Shown here piece after piece: positions 41,212 to 50,382 of a stretch of DNA of 64,000 bases (position 1 is the stretch's first letter; each line of letters starts with the position of its first letter). Where the stretch lies: contig JBNJGO010000001.1 in assembly GCA_051819745.1 (NCBI GenBank), positions 13,237-77,236 on the forward strand, given 5' to 3'. The position numbers and the translations under genes are program-made. Under the pieces are notes generated by a model. It saw only the letters and a program-made list of their open reading frames with translations, was not told the DNA's origin and did no database searches. The DNA comes from SKGA01 sp051819745. GTDB taxonomy: Archaea; Nanobdellota; Nanobdellia; Woesearchaeales; SKGA01.

Positions 41212-42435
41212 TTATTCTTCTCGAAGTGTATCTGCAGGTTGTAATTTTGCAGCTTGTAGTGCGGGAAGACTTCCTGCTATAATCCCCACTATAAATGAAA
41301 ATAATATTGTTCCAAGAAATAATTCTATTGAAACATGAGCTATAAGATATGTTTTTCCAAGAGCTAGTCGACTAATTTCTTCAACTGCTTTTGCAAGTCC
41401 GGTTCCAAGTATGATTCCTATAAATCCTCCGACAAGACCTAGTAATCCTGATTCGATTGCAAATAGTATGAAAATATCTTTATTTCTGGCTCCTATTGCT
41501 TTCATAATTCCAATATCTTTATTTCTCTCAAGCACTGAGGTGTACATTGTGTTCATTATACCGACGCCACCTATAAATAAGCTGATGGCTGCGATACCGA
41601 TAAGAACTGCACTCACAACATCCAATATGTTTTGCACGCTTTCTAGAAGGTCTTCGGGTGTTTTGACTGTGAATGTTTTATCTTCTACTCGTTCGTCTCG
41701 ATGCCATGCTAATTCTCGTGTAATTGTTTGAGCTACTTCTGTAGGTTTCTTGTCATCTTGAATTTGGACGATAATTGTATCAACACGGTCATTTATTCCG
41801 CTGACTTCCTGAAAGGTATTTTCGCTCATCACAAGCATCTTATCATCAACAGAGTTTCCTAGCGGTCCATAAAATCCTATCACTCGAAAATTGTTATTGT
41901 TTATTTCTATCTTACTATTAATATCAAGGTTTTCACCATCATACAGTCCTTTTTGCGCATGATGAATTCCAGCAACAACAACCGATCCGCTTCCCTGTTC
42001 TATATCCCTTCCAGCTTCTAATTCTGCTGTAAAACTTTCTTTGTATATTGATAATGATTCGCGTGTCGTCGGCACACCTACGATAGAATAATATCTGGTA
42101 CTATCATGGTATTTGATTTTAGCGCTAGTCATAGTATAACTGCTAACTGCTCTTATTCCATTGAGTCGCGACACGAATTCTCTATCGTCGACAGTGAGTT
42201 TGTTTGATCCCGCGCCTTCCCCTTGGCTACTAAATAAAGAGTCTGGTTCTATAAAGAGCTTATCGCTTCCTATTGATTCGAATTCTTCATAAATCGCTTC
42301 TTCAACCCCTTGTCCCAAACTAATAAGTGAAACTACCGCTGCAATTCCTATTATTATCCCGATAAGAGTGAGCCAACTACGAAGACGTCTTCGTTTAAGC
42401 GATTGCCAGGCGATATTTATGTAATCTCGTATCAT
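41212..42435 (-). CDS. MacB/FtsX-type ABC permease 2
   Basis: The 407-aa protein has the MacB_PCD/FtsX layout: N-terminal helix (SWLTLIGIIIGIAAVVSLISL), a ~230-residue extracytoplasmic domain, and three C-terminal helices including the motif RNKDIGIMKAIGARNKDI. It is the last gene of the operon with the ATPase, COG1361-like protein and a paralogous permease. The pair of permeases suggests a heterodimer. It would export a substrate across the single membrane of the cell, or act by mechanotransmission as in MacB/LolCDE. Confidence 0.9.
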   Translation of the reverse strand: MIRDYINIAWQSLKRRRLRSWLTLIGIIIGIAAVVSLISLGQGVEEAIYEEFESIGSDKLFIEPDSLFSSQGEGAGSNKLTVDDREFVSRLNGIRAVSSYTMTSAKIKYHDSTRYYSIVGVPTTRESLSIYKESFTAELEAGRDIEQGSGSVVVAGIHHAQKGLYDGENLDINSKIEINNNNFRVIGFYGPLGNSVDDKMLVMSENTFQEVSGINDRVDTIIVQIQDDKKPTEVAQTITRELAWHRDERVEDKTFTVKTPEDLLESVQNILDVVSAVLIGIAAISLFIGGVGIMNTMYTSVLERNKDIGIMKAIGARNKDIFILFAIESGLLGLVGGFIGIILGTGLAKAVEEISRLALGKTYLIAHVSIELFLGTILFSFIVGIIAGSLPALQAAKLQPADTLREE

Positions 42436-42485
42436 TATATTTTCTCATATTATTTGTCAATCAATCATTATACGCATAATATTAA

Positions 42486-43697
42486 TTATTTTCTCAACGC
42501 ATCTACTGGTTGTAATCGCGAAGCTTGACGTGCGGGTAATGTTCCTGAAAGGGCACCAAGAACAAATGCAAATACCAATGATCCGATAATAAGTTCTGGT
42601 GTCAGGCTAGCTTGAAGTAATCCGGAACTTAATTGTGATTGTGCGATTATTTCAATAATTTTTGCAATTCCTCCACCAAGTATAACGCCAATAATTCCCC
42701 CCATCATCCCTAGTAATCCTGATTCGACAAGGAAAATATGCATTATATTCTTGTTCTTTGCTCCTATTGCCTTCATAATCCCTATGTCTCGTCGTCGTTC
42801 AAGTACGGAGGTATACATTGTGTTTGTAATATTGATACTTCCAACAAGCAAACTTATTCCTGCTATCCCTGTTAGAAGAATTTGCACAATTAAGAGTATT
42901 GATTTGAATGATTCGAGAGTGTCTTGTGGTGTACTAATGCTAAAATCTTCTTCACCAACATCTTGATCCCTGTCTTGACGTAATTCCCGCTCAACAATAT
43001 TTTTTATTGCGATAAGTTCATTTTCGTCTTTAACAACAACTGATATGAGATTATAATCATTTTCAGATAAATCAAACACTTCAATCATTGTTTCTTTTGA
43101 CATGAGAATATTATTATCGAAAATTGGATTGCCTGTTTTCTCGAGAATTCCTACAACGCGAAAATCTTCTCCCTTAATATATGCTTTATCCCCTATTTGT
43201 GGTTTTTTTCCGTTAAATTCCACTGCAGATCCAAGAGTTATAGTGTTAGTATCATCATAATCGACGATTCGCCCTTCCAATGCTTTAAATGAATATTGTC
43301 GGAGTATTTGTTCTTGTTTTTCTCCCGATAACATTGAAAAGGCATATGCTTGAGTTTTTTCATCATGAATTTCAATGGCTGTTGAGTGTATGAAAAGCCC
43401 CATACTTTGTTTAACACCTTGAACTCGTTCGATAATTTCAACATCATCTTCTCCTACTGTACCTACTGCATTTGTTCCTGGTGGTCCAAAAGATGTCCCT
43501 GCACCTTGTATGGTAAAAGAGTCCACCCCTAAACTCGCGAATTGTTCGATAACACTATCTTCCAGTCCTTGTCCCAAACTAATGAGAGCAACTATAGTTG
43601 CAATTCCTGCAAATATACCTATGAGTGTTAGCCAACTTCGTAATCGCCGGTGGGTGAGGTTAGTCCATGCGATTTTTAGGACGTCTTTAGGTTTCAT
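42486..43697 (-). CDS. MacB/FtsX-type ABC permease 1
   Basis: This 403-aa paralogue of the next permease has the same MacB layout: first helix SWLTLIGIFAGIATIVALIS, extracytoplasmic domain, and C-terminal helices with RRRDIGIMKAIGAKNKN. It lies 24 nt after the COG1361-like gene and 50 nt before permease 2. The conservation of both genes' C-terminal motif supports a functional pair. Substrate unknown. Confidence 0.9.
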   Translation of the reverse strand: MKPKDVLKIAWTNLTHRRLRSWLTLIGIFAGIATIVALISLGQGLEDSVIEQFASLGVDSFTIQGAGTSFGPPGTNAVGTVGEDDVEIIERVQGVKQSMGLFIHSTAIEIHDEKTQAYAFSMLSGEKQEQILRQYSFKALEGRIVDYDDTNTITLGSAVEFNGKKPQIGDKAYIKGEDFRVVGILEKTGNPIFDNNILMSKETMIEVFDLSENDYNLISVVVKDENELIAIKNIVERELRQDRDQDVGEEDFSISTPQDTLESFKSILLIVQILLTGIAGISLLVGSINITNTMYTSVLERRRDIGIMKAIGAKNKNIMHIFLVESGLLGMMGGIIGVILGGGIAKIIEIIAQSQLSSGLLQASLTPELIIGSLVFAFVLGALSGTLPARQASRLQPVDALRK

Positions 43698-43720
43698 ACA
43701 AGTCTCTCTTTTTATTCTTT

Positions 43721-44953
43721 TTAGTTTGATTGTTGTTTCTTTTTTCTCTTAAGATATATTCTCCGTCCAACATATCCTAGAACGACAACTAGTAGAATAA
43801 TAAGCCAAGGGTTGGTGGTTTGTTGTTGTTCTATAGAGTGATTGTATTCCATTGGAACAGTAAATGTTTTGTTGTATTTTGTTGTTGTTTCATCTTGAAA
43901 TACTGTGTTAAATGAGAGCTTGGTATCCTTTGTTTTTGGTTTTATGCTGAATTCTTGTGTCCTATAATCGTCCGAATCAAGATCTCCAATGTACGTTTGC
44001 CGTCCTGAAAGAATCTCGTACTCATCAGATTCTTCAAGAGTCACTTCTAAGAATTTCAGATCATGCATTCCTTTATTGACAAATTTAATATCTACCGTTC
44101 CTTCTTGTCCTGATTCCATAATTGTTGTAGAATCCATATAGGTATCAAGTTTTGGTTGCGCTTGCACAGTCACACCAATAATATTTTGTTTTTCAGTTTT
44201 TATTCCTTCATTATCATAGAACGTCATGCTAAGAGGTAGTTTGTAAGAACCGGGTAGGGCATCTGACTCTACAACCAAAGGGTAGATAACAACTTTCATT
44301 TCGCCAGGATTAAGCATATCAATGTATTGTTCATCAGAACTTTTTAATGGGGTAAATGGTAGCTCCTTAATATTTTCATCTTGATTTGAAATGAGATTTA
44401 GCGTTGTTGTAATATCTCGAAGCGCAATATCAGCATTATTTTGTATTGTTAGTTGAAGGTTGGCTTGACTTCCCGCTCTCATATCTTCAGGATGTGTTAC
44501 AATATCTCTTATACTTATTGATGCATAACTGTTTTTGACTGTAATATCCTTACTTGTTTCTTGCCAGTGTCCGAAAGTATTATCATCAGTGTATCTTATG
44601 TTCAGTTTATTATCTCCTGCAGGAGCATCACTTGCTATTTTTAGTTTAAAATCATGGACATAACTTTCTTGTGATTTAAGCTCTCCAATTTCTTTCATAG
44701 CCTTATTTTCGCTGAGTGTTGTAAAGGGATATTGGTCTACCACCTTCATCACAGCATCTTTTGCATTTTCATTCCCTGTATTTTTCAGTTCGACGGTTAC
44801 AGTAACATATTGTCCTGGTCGAGCAGGTTTTGGTTCAAATTTTAATATATCAACCTGAAGTTGAGAGCTATCTGTTTCTCCTGAAACTAAGCTAACGCTA
44901 GCTGTTGTAAGAATCAGTAGTATTCCTAAAAATAATGGTAGTGTTTTGTTCAT
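43721..44953 (-). CDS. COG1361-like secreted Ig-fold protein (ABC partner)
   Basis: The 410-aa protein has a signal peptide (LPLFLGILLILTTASVSLVS), about three beta-sandwich domains (a CARDB-like motif PARPGQYVTVTVELKNTG near residue 42), and a C-terminal membrane helix (PWLIILLVVVLGYVGRRIYL) plus basic tail. Its ATG overlaps the ATPase stop (ATGA). It is in the operon between the ATPase and the two permeases, so I infer an extracytoplasmic partner of the exporter, equivalent in position to MacA-type adaptors but unrelated in sequence. Confidence 0.8.
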   Translation of the reverse strand: MNKTLPLFLGILLILTTASVSLVSGETDSSQLQVDILKFEPKPARPGQYVTVTVELKNTGNENAKDAVMKVVDQYPFTTLSENKAMKEIGELKSQESYVHDFKLKIASDAPAGDNKLNIRYTDDNTFGHWQETSKDITVKNSYASISIRDIVTHPEDMRAGSQANLQLTIQNNADIALRDITTTLNLISNQDENIKELPFTPLKSSDEQYIDMLNPGEMKVVIYPLVVESDALPGSYKLPLSMTFYDNEGIKTEKQNIIGVTVQAQPKLDTYMDSTTIMESGQEGTVDIKFVNKGMHDLKFLEVTLEESDEYEILSGRQTYIGDLDSDDYRTQEFSIKPKTKDTKLSFNTVFQDETTTKYNKTFTVPMEYNHSIEQQQTTNPWLIILLVVVLGYVGRRIYLKRKKKQQSN

Positions 44954-45681
44954 TGTTTCACCTTGTTGTGTTTTGTGATTGTTCCATCGCGTAAATATTC
45001 TATTCTATCTGCAAATTCTGCAACTTCTTCATCGTGAGTTACCATAATTATCGTTTTTCCTTCTTTATCATGTAGTTTTCTGAGAAATTCCATTACTGTA
45101 TCTCCCGTGTTAGTATCGAGATTTCCAGTTGGTTCATCAGCGAGTATGACTTCAGGATCTACAGCTAAAGCTCTTGCTATTGCCACTCGTTGTTGTTGTC
45201 CTCCTGATAACTCTGATGGTCGATGATTCATCCTGTCTTCAAGACCAATCATGTGTAATAGTTGTTTTGCTTTTTGCGTTCGTTTTTCTTCTGACACTTG
45301 TTGGAATAATAATGGCAACATCACATTTTCTTTTGCAGTGAGTGTGTTGATGAGATTGAATTTTTGAAATATGAATCCTATTTTTCGTCCTCGAAGTTGT
45401 GCGAGTTCTGATTCTGTAAATGAGTTTATGTTTTTTCCATCGAGAAATATTGTTCCTTTTGTTGGTTTGTCAAGAACTCCTATCATATTCATTGCAGTCG
45501 ATTTTCCACTTCCTGAAGGACCCATGACTGCGAGGAACTCTCCTTTGTTCACGGCGAGGTTCAGTCCTCGTAACGCATGGACTTTTGTTTCTCCCATAGT
45601 GTATGTTTTCCACACGTCTTTGATTTTGATAAGAGTTGTTGTGTTCTTGTCCGATCGTTTTTTCTTTATTACCACAGTCAC
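44950..45681 (-). CDS. ABC transporter ATPase (LolD/MacB type)
   Basis: The protein has Walker A MGPSGSGKSTAMN, the Q loop FIFQKFNLI, the signature LSGGQQQRVAIARALA, Walker B VILADEPTGNLD and the switch His in MVTHDEE. The LolD/MacB-family QQQR signature fits a mechanotransmission-type or export system. The GTG at 45681 is preferred over the in-frame ATG at 45738, because the TATA box (GTTTATAAAAAC, 45724-45735) lies downstream of that ATG. It heads the four-gene operon. Confidence 0.93.
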   Translation of the reverse strand: MTVVIKKKRSDKNTTTLIKIKDVWKTYTMGETKVHALRGLNLAVNKGEFLAVMGPSGSGKSTAMNMIGVLDKPTKGTIFLDGKNINSFTESELAQLRGRKIGFIFQKFNLINTLTAKENVMLPLLFQQVSEEKRTQKAKQLLHMIGLEDRMNHRPSELSGGQQQRVAIARALAVDPEVILADEPTGNLDTNTGDTVMEFLRKLHDKEGKTIIMVTHDEEVAEFADRIEYLRDGTITKHNKVKQ

Positions 45682-45813
45682 ACCAAATGATTTTCTTTTC
45701 TTATGATTCTTTTTTAAGAGGATTGTTTTTATAAACATTATGGAATCATTTCTTTTGAAACTATTTTTTTTTTTTCATAGAGTTTAAAAATACTACTATC
45801 ATCGCTTTTTTTC

Positions 45814-47475
45814 ATGATAGAGTTATATGATTGGCAAAGACAAGCTTTGGATCAGTTAGAGCAGTATGATTATAATGGTATTATAAAAGTCGCTTCGGGT
45901 AAAGGAAAAACAATTCTTGCTCTTGGTGTTTTAGAGCGATTTTTTAATACTGATTCTCAAACAAAAGTGCTTGTTGTCCTACCAACTATTTATCTCATGC
46001 ATCAATGGAGAAAAGAAATTGAACGATTTCTCCCTGGAGTTTCAACAAGTTTGTATTATGGTGCTAAAAAAGACGTGTCTGGTCAGATCGTATTATCAGT
46101 AATTAATTCTGCTTCTCGTGCAGAGTTTGATGCTGATTTGTTTACAATTAAAATTCTTGATGAAATTCATCATTACGGGGCTGATTTATACTCGAGTATT
46201 TTTTCTGTTCATTCATTGCACACTATAGGGTTAAGCGCCACTCCTGAGCGTGAAGATGAAGGTGATCTTGCCATTCGTTATGGTGCAGGTAGTATTGTGT
46301 ATAGTTTAGATAATCTTGATGACCTTCGAGAACGTTTTTCATTATGTACTATCCGTGTTCCTCTTTCGTCCCAAGAATATATTCGTTATGCTGATTTGCG
46401 AAAGGAATATCGTCGTATGCTTGCCATTACTGGAATGAATGCAGGTCAAGTTGAATTTAAAGGTCGTAAAGGAAATAAGTATGCTCTTCGCGTTCTTAAA
46501 CTTTGGAGTAAAATGGCTTCAATTCGTCATCATGCCACATATAAACTACCTGTTATAAAAATTCTTTTCAAAGCAGAATCAGATCAGAAAATTATTATTT
46601 TCAGTGAATCTATAGCTTTTGCTGAACTTGTGGGTCGAGAATTAGATGCTATTGTTGTCCACAGTAAGATGTCAAAAAAACTTATCAAGGATCGTCTTGA
46701 AGAATTTCGTCAACGAGATCGTGCAGTACTTGTCGCCCCTCGTATGATTGATGAGGGTTATGATGTTCCTGATGCAACTGTTGCGATTATAGCTAGTTTT
46801 CGTCGTTCTCCTCGACAGATGATTCAACGAGATGGTCGTATTTTACGGACAAAAGAATTTGTTCGTCGTTACACTCTTGTCATTGAAGATGTTGAAGAAG
46901 AAAAGTTCGCTATGCTTCTTCAAAAAACCGGCATGGCCGAAATTGCTTCCAACGGATCGTGGTTGCGTTATGCTGGTAGTCTTATCCAAGATTTTTCCTT
47001 TTTGAAAAAATGCAAGGAGTTTATAGAGCAAGATGGTGCTGAAGGATATAATGAGTGGCTTGTTCGAAAACTTGACTTATATGCTCGTGCTAATACTTTT
47101 GATAGTTCTTTTTACGAGCGTCATAAAATTCCTATTAAAGATCTTGTCGAGCAATATCCTCGTAGATGGCCTTTTCTTGAAACTTCAACTTCAAAAGAGA
47201 CCTCTGTAACTGTTGATTTTAATTTTTCTTTTGATACTCAATCAATTCTTAAGAATGATCTCCGTAAAGTTAATGCTCGGATTTCATTACCTGATACTGT
47301 TTTTCTTGCTTTTATGAGGGCTATCGAAGGAGAATCGTTTTTTGTTAATTCTGAAGTCCGTCAATTCATTGATGATATTGCTTCTCAAAAATCTCTTTCT
47401 CAAGGCAATAAAAATTCGTTATGGTCTGAACAACTTCATCAATTCATTCGTGATCTTGATAAGAAAATTTCTTAA
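45814..47475 (+). CDS. XPB/Rad25-like superfamily 2 helicase
   Basis: This 553-aa SF2 helicase starts LYDWQRQALDQLEQYDYNG (Q-motif-like), Walker A KVASGKGKT, DExH box ILDEIHHYG, motif III GLSATPERED, motif V VAPRMIDEGYDVPDA and motif VI QMIQRDGRILR. The motif order matches XPB-type helicases, which in archaea act in DNA opening and possibly repair. The ~190 residues after motif VI are not recognised. A AGTTTAAAAATAC box (45778-45790) fits a leaderless ATG. It converges with the next gene and overlaps its 3' end by 32 nt. Confidence 0.85.
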   Translation: MIELYDWQRQALDQLEQYDYNGIIKVASGKGKTILALGVLERFFNTDSQTKVLVVLPTIYLMHQWRKEIERFLPGVSTSLYYGAKKDVSGQIVLSVINSASRAEFDADLFTIKILDEIHHYGADLYSSIFSVHSLHTIGLSATPEREDEGDLAIRYGAGSIVYSLDNLDDLRERFSLCTIRVPLSSQEYIRYADLRKEYRRMLAITGMNAGQVEFKGRKGNKYALRVLKLWSKMASIRHHATYKLPVIKILFKAESDQKIIIFSESIAFAELVGRELDAIVVHSKMSKKLIKDRLEEFRQRDRAVLVAPRMIDEGYDVPDATVAIIASFRRSPRQMIQRDGRILRTKEFVRRYTLVIEDVEEEKFAMLLQKTGMAEIASNGSWLRYAGSLIQDFSFLKKCKEFIEQDGAEGYNEWLVRKLDLYARANTFDSSFYERHKIPIKDLVEQYPRRWPFLETSTSKETSVTVDFNFSFDTQSILKNDLRKVNARISLPDTVFLAFMRAIEGESFFVNSEVRQFIDDIASQKSLSQGNKNSLWSEQLHQFIRDLDKKIS

Positions 47476-47959
47476 TATGTTCTCCAGTTATATCTTCATA
47501 AACTTTTATTCTTTGTCGTATTTTTGCAGAATCAGTATTAGTTTGGTCGGCAAGCGCAATGCAAAATATTCTTTTCATTGTTTCTTTTGTTATTATGTTC
47601 ATTATGGTATTGTCTACCGTTATTTTTCTAGTTTTAATATTTTTTTTTAGGGATTCTAATCCTAATCCCCAATCATCAATTTCAATTTTCAGATCTTGTT
47701 GTTGTAGTGTTAATTCATTATTCTTTTGTTTGTAATCGATGTTGTTTTTTTGGAGCTGTTCAATTAGAAGATTCCATTCTTGTTGTGGTATCATAACATC
47801 AATATCATTAACATCAATATCTTTTTTTGTTGAATAATGTTTTAAGCAAAAACTTCCGAATATGACATATGTTATATTATTATTTTTTAGAATAGGGAGC
47901 ACTGTTTTCCAAAATAAAATGAGTCTATTATAATGAGTAGTATTTTTATTTTTTTTCAT
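47444..47959 (-). CDS. Nucleotidyltransferase-fold protein
   Basis: The 171-aa protein shows a nucleotidyltransferase-like helix-strand pattern: YVIFGSFCLKHYSTKKDIDV (GS motif) followed by NDIDVMIP and, later, LKIEIDDWGLG, giving three acidic positions typical of the fold. The N-terminal ~25 residues are basic. Its partner, substrate and role are unknown. TATAG within CTTTATAGTTTGG on the minus strand (about 47983-47991) lies about 25 nt upstream. Confidence 0.6.
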   Translation of the reverse strand: MKKNKNTTHYNRLILFWKTVLPILKNNNITYVIFGSFCLKHYSTKKDIDVNDIDVMIPQQEWNLLIEQLQKNNIDYKQKNNELTLQQQDLKIEIDDWGLGLESLKKNIKTRKITVDNTIMNIITKETMKRIFCIALADQTNTDSAKIRQRIKVYEDITGEHIKKFSYQDHE

Positions 47960-48032
47960 TTCTAATTTTTTTTAATACCAAACTATAAAGATGTTTTGTT
48001 TTCAAGAAGTAGTTTTGAAAAAATATGAGAGT

Positions 48033-48187
48033 CCTCTGGCGAGAGTTGAAAGTCTCGAGTTGCAGGAGAGACCCAGAAAAAGCTTTGTTTTTTTCGCTGG
48101 TTTGATGTAGTCGAACCCGAGAAGAAATATTTTATTTCTGATCATGTCGCGAAGCGAGTGAAACCGAAGCCTCTGGCGAGAGTTGAA
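48033..48187 (-). repeat. Partial duplicate of the tRNA-Thr 3' end
   Basis: CCTCTGGCGAGAGTTGAA, the 18 nt that form the 3' acceptor strand and T arm of tRNA-Thr, occurs at 48033-48050 and again at 48170-48187, next to the N gap. Between the two copies is a 118-nt spacer containing a T-loop-like TCGAACCCGAG and two small hairpins. No intact tRNA body follows the first copy. The second copy probably belongs to the true tRNA (see the gap entry). Confidence 0.7.
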
Positions 48188-48287
48188 NNNNNNNNNNNNN
48201 NNNNNNNNNNNNNNNNNNNNNNNNNNNNNNNNNNNNNNNNNNNNNNNNNNNNNNNNNNNNNNNNNNNNNNNNNNNNNNNNNNNNNNN
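48188..48287. other. 100-N scaffold gap in front of tRNA-Thr
   Basis: The 89 nt ending at 48187 are identical to the 89 nt starting at 48288. This is a perfect contig-end overlap, so one copy and the gap are probably artificial. Confidence 0.85.
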
Positions 48288-48357
48288 GGTTTGATGTAGT
48301 CGAACCCGAGAAGAAATATTTTATTTCTGATCATGTCGCGAAGCGAGTGAAACCGAA

Positions 48358-48471
48358 GCCTCTGGCGAGAGTTGAACTCGCGACCTCTACCTTTCTGTCA
48401 CTTCACTCCGAAAATAATTTATTCAGAGCGAAAAGTACCAAGGTAGCGCTCTACCACTGAGCTACAGAGGC
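48358..48471 (-). tRNA. tRNA-Thr(GGT) with 43-nt intron
   Basis: Acceptor GCCTCTG/CAGAGGC with U at the discriminator, as archaeal tRNA-Thr has. The anticodon stem CTACC/GGTAG has loop TT-GGT-A then A, giving GGT. The 43-nt intron lies at 37/38. The bulge-helix-bulge is relaxed, with a strong inner helix of about nine pairs (TTCGCTCTG against CGGAGTGAA, two wobbles). T arm GCGAG-TTCAACT-CTCGC. The leader on the minus strand extends toward a TATA-like CTTAAATAAAAC near 48590. Confidence 0.9.
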
Positions 48472-48600
48472 GTGTGTTTTTTTCTTTTCTTTTGCTATTG
48501 GAGCGGATGTGGAATGTAGCTTTCGGTTTGACCGGACGAAACAGCTTCACCGAGTTATACGCCTGTATGGTCTGTTAAAAACACTGTTTTATTTAAGAAT
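48472..48600 (-). other. Possible structured leader or small RNA upstream of tRNA-Thr
   Basis: A TATA-like box near 48586-48597 on the minus strand would start a transcript about 95 nt before tRNA-Thr, longer than the other tRNA leaders here. The stretch has GC-rich paired segments (CGGT...ACCG) unlike the AT-rich surroundings. No tRNA or C/D-box signature is complete. Confidence 0.35.
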
Positions 48601-48610
48601 GTTTTGTTTT

Positions 48611-49654
48611 TTAGGCTTTTTGTTTCGGTAGTTGTTCTCTAATAGTTTCAATCATGGTATTGAATTCTTCTTCTGCTATAATTGCTCCGCAGGCGTGAGT
48701 ATGTCCTCCTCCGGTTGAATTGTTCACTGTCAAAAGAGCTTGTTCTAATATGTCATGGACATGTAGTTTACTGCTTCGAAGAGAACATTTATAGCTCCCA
48801 TTGCTTTTTCGTGCGATAATTATCATCTTATCGGGATATGTATACAGTAATTCGTTCGAGAGATCTGTAGTGTATGAATTTTGTTGGTCGTTGTATGTGA
48901 ATAAAAGTAATGGGTCTTTTTCATTGATATGGAGTTGTTCTTTGAGTTTGTTATATTCGTGATTGTGTTTTTCGAATCGTTTCATGATAAGTTTTGCTTG
49001 TGAGTGTTGTTTTTCAAGTAATTCTTCTGGCTTGCTGATTCGAGTAAGCATTTTCATTGATGAAAGGACGTCTTTTTTTGATCCTTTCAGGTTAAAAGAG
49101 AATATTTTAGCTAGTTCTCCGACTTTAGTCTCGAAAAGTGCTTGTTGGGCGGTGTTTGTATCTGCCGGTAAAAATCCTGGATGTTCTTGTTGGAATGTTT
49201 CAAGCACGTCTTCAGGTGGTAATTGCCAATCTGAAACAATACCTGTCACTGCTAGCCACGCGTCTTTTTCGCTTATTTTATATGCGAAATAGCTTGTTGC
49301 GGTATTGTCGTTGGGATTTTTGACAAGTGGATTGAGATATGTTGTTCCCTTCGCTTCTTGAACATCATGATGGTCTATCCAAACAATTTCTGCTCGAACA
49401 GCGTCTATAAATTCCTCTTCCACTTTTGCTTTATCGAGTATGACTACTAAATCAGGCGAATAATCATTTACTTTCTTAGTAAGACTTTCTTTTACAATAG
49501 AACTTTTTACAGGAATGCCTTTTCCTGTTCGTACCATTCTATATAATATTAAAAACGATGAAAGCCCGTCTGGATCGTTATCAAAAAGAAATAGTGGTCT
49601 GACTGCTGTTTTGATTTTAGTTCTAATGTCCTTGATTAGTTCTTTTTCGTCCAC
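48611..49654 (-). CDS. DHH-family phosphoesterase (RecJ/NrnA-like)
   Basis: This 347-aa protein has the DHH domain (LFDNDPDGLSSFLI, then VWIDHHDVQEA) and the DHHA1 motif NSTGGGHTHACGAII at the C-terminus. The three acidic/His clusters for two metals are present. The family includes RecJ-like exonucleases and phosphodiesterases. In archaea, members include GAN (replisome-associated). It is co-directional with the E1-like gene 12 nt upstream. Confidence 0.88.
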   Translation of the reverse strand: MDEKELIKDIRTKIKTAVRPLFLFDNDPDGLSSFLILYRMVRTGKGIPVKSSIVKESLTKKVNDYSPDLVVILDKAKVEEEFIDAVRAEIVWIDHHDVQEAKGTTYLNPLVKNPNDNTATSYFAYKISEKDAWLAVTGIVSDWQLPPEDVLETFQQEHPGFLPADTNTAQQALFETKVGELAKIFSFNLKGSKKDVLSSMKMLTRISKPEELLEKQHSQAKLIMKRFEKHNHEYNKLKEQLHINEKDPLLLFTYNDQQNSYTTDLSNELLYTYPDKMIIIARKSNGSYKCSLRSSKLHVHDILEQALLTVNNSTGGGHTHACGAIIAEEEFNTMIETIREQLPKQKA

Positions 49655-49665
49655 AGTTACTCACT

Positions 49666-50382
49666 TCATTTTCCTTTACAATGTGCGCAACCGCGTTTCT
49701 TTTCGACTTGGGAATGTCGTATTTCGTTTTTTAAAGCATCAACTTTGAGAAGTGTTGTTTCCATATCCACATCTAGTAATTCTTTTAATGTTTCATTAAT
49801 TACGATACTTGAGATAAATTGTGTTATCGGGCTGTATACTCCTTCTTTTTTGATCATTCCTGTATCAAACTCTTCTTCGAGACATTTTAGACATGGTCCT
49901 TTTTTTTCTTGTTGTTTGTCTACTACTAGAACGTGTCCTTTATGTTTACTGTAACTAATTGTTATTAGTGGTATTTTATTTTCTAGAGCATATTTATTAA
50001 CAAGAAGTGATGTTTTTATGTTGTTGCTCGCATCAATAATAACATCTGCTTTAAGCAAGAACATGTTATCCTCGTGTAATTCTTCGTGAAAACTTTTGAT
50101 TTGGATGTTTTCAGTGATGTTTTCAAGTAATTTTTTTGCTTGTTTTGCTTTGAATTTACTTATATCTTCTTTTGTATATAATGTTTGTCGAGGGATTTCT
50201 TGTTCGTAGACTCTTTCTTTATCTACTAATCGTAAGTTTATTGAATTTCGAGCGAGAGCTTCAATAACGCTTGATCCCACACCGCCTAATCCTATAACGC
50301 TTACTGTTTTGTTGTTGAGTTCTTCAACAAGCTTTTCATCGACTAATTGTGTTTGCTTTACGAGTTTCATATTGACCACCAT
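49666..50382 (-). CDS. E1-like/ThiF-family adenylyltransferase
   Basis: The 238-aa protein has the nucleotide-binding loop VSVIGLGGVGSSVIEALAR, an Arg finger (EIPRQTLY), and two CxxC pairs (GPCLKCLE, GCAHCKG) that bind zinc. The family adenylates the C-terminal glycine of small ubiquitin-like proteins for cofactor sulphur transfer or protein modification. No SAMP-like gene is seen nearby. The ATG at 50382 is 24 nt from TTTTTAAC (50406-50413), but the ATG at 50370 has a better upstream box. Confidence 0.88.
   Translation of the reverse strand: MVVNMKLVKQTQLVDEKLVEELNNKTVSVIGLGGVGSSVIEALARNSINLRLVDKERVYEQEIPRQTLYTKEDISKFKAKQAKKLLENITENIQIKSFHEELHEDNMFLLKADVIIDASNNIKTSLLVNKYALENKIPLITISYSKHKGHVLVVDKQQEKKGPCLKCLEEEFDTGMIKKEGVYSPITQFISSIVINETLKELLDVDMETTLLKVDALKNEIRHSQVEKKRGCAHCKGK

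Noticed and set aside
48002..48460. Frames crossing the tRNA-Thr gap on both strands
   Set aside because: They pass through Ns and the tRNA itself.
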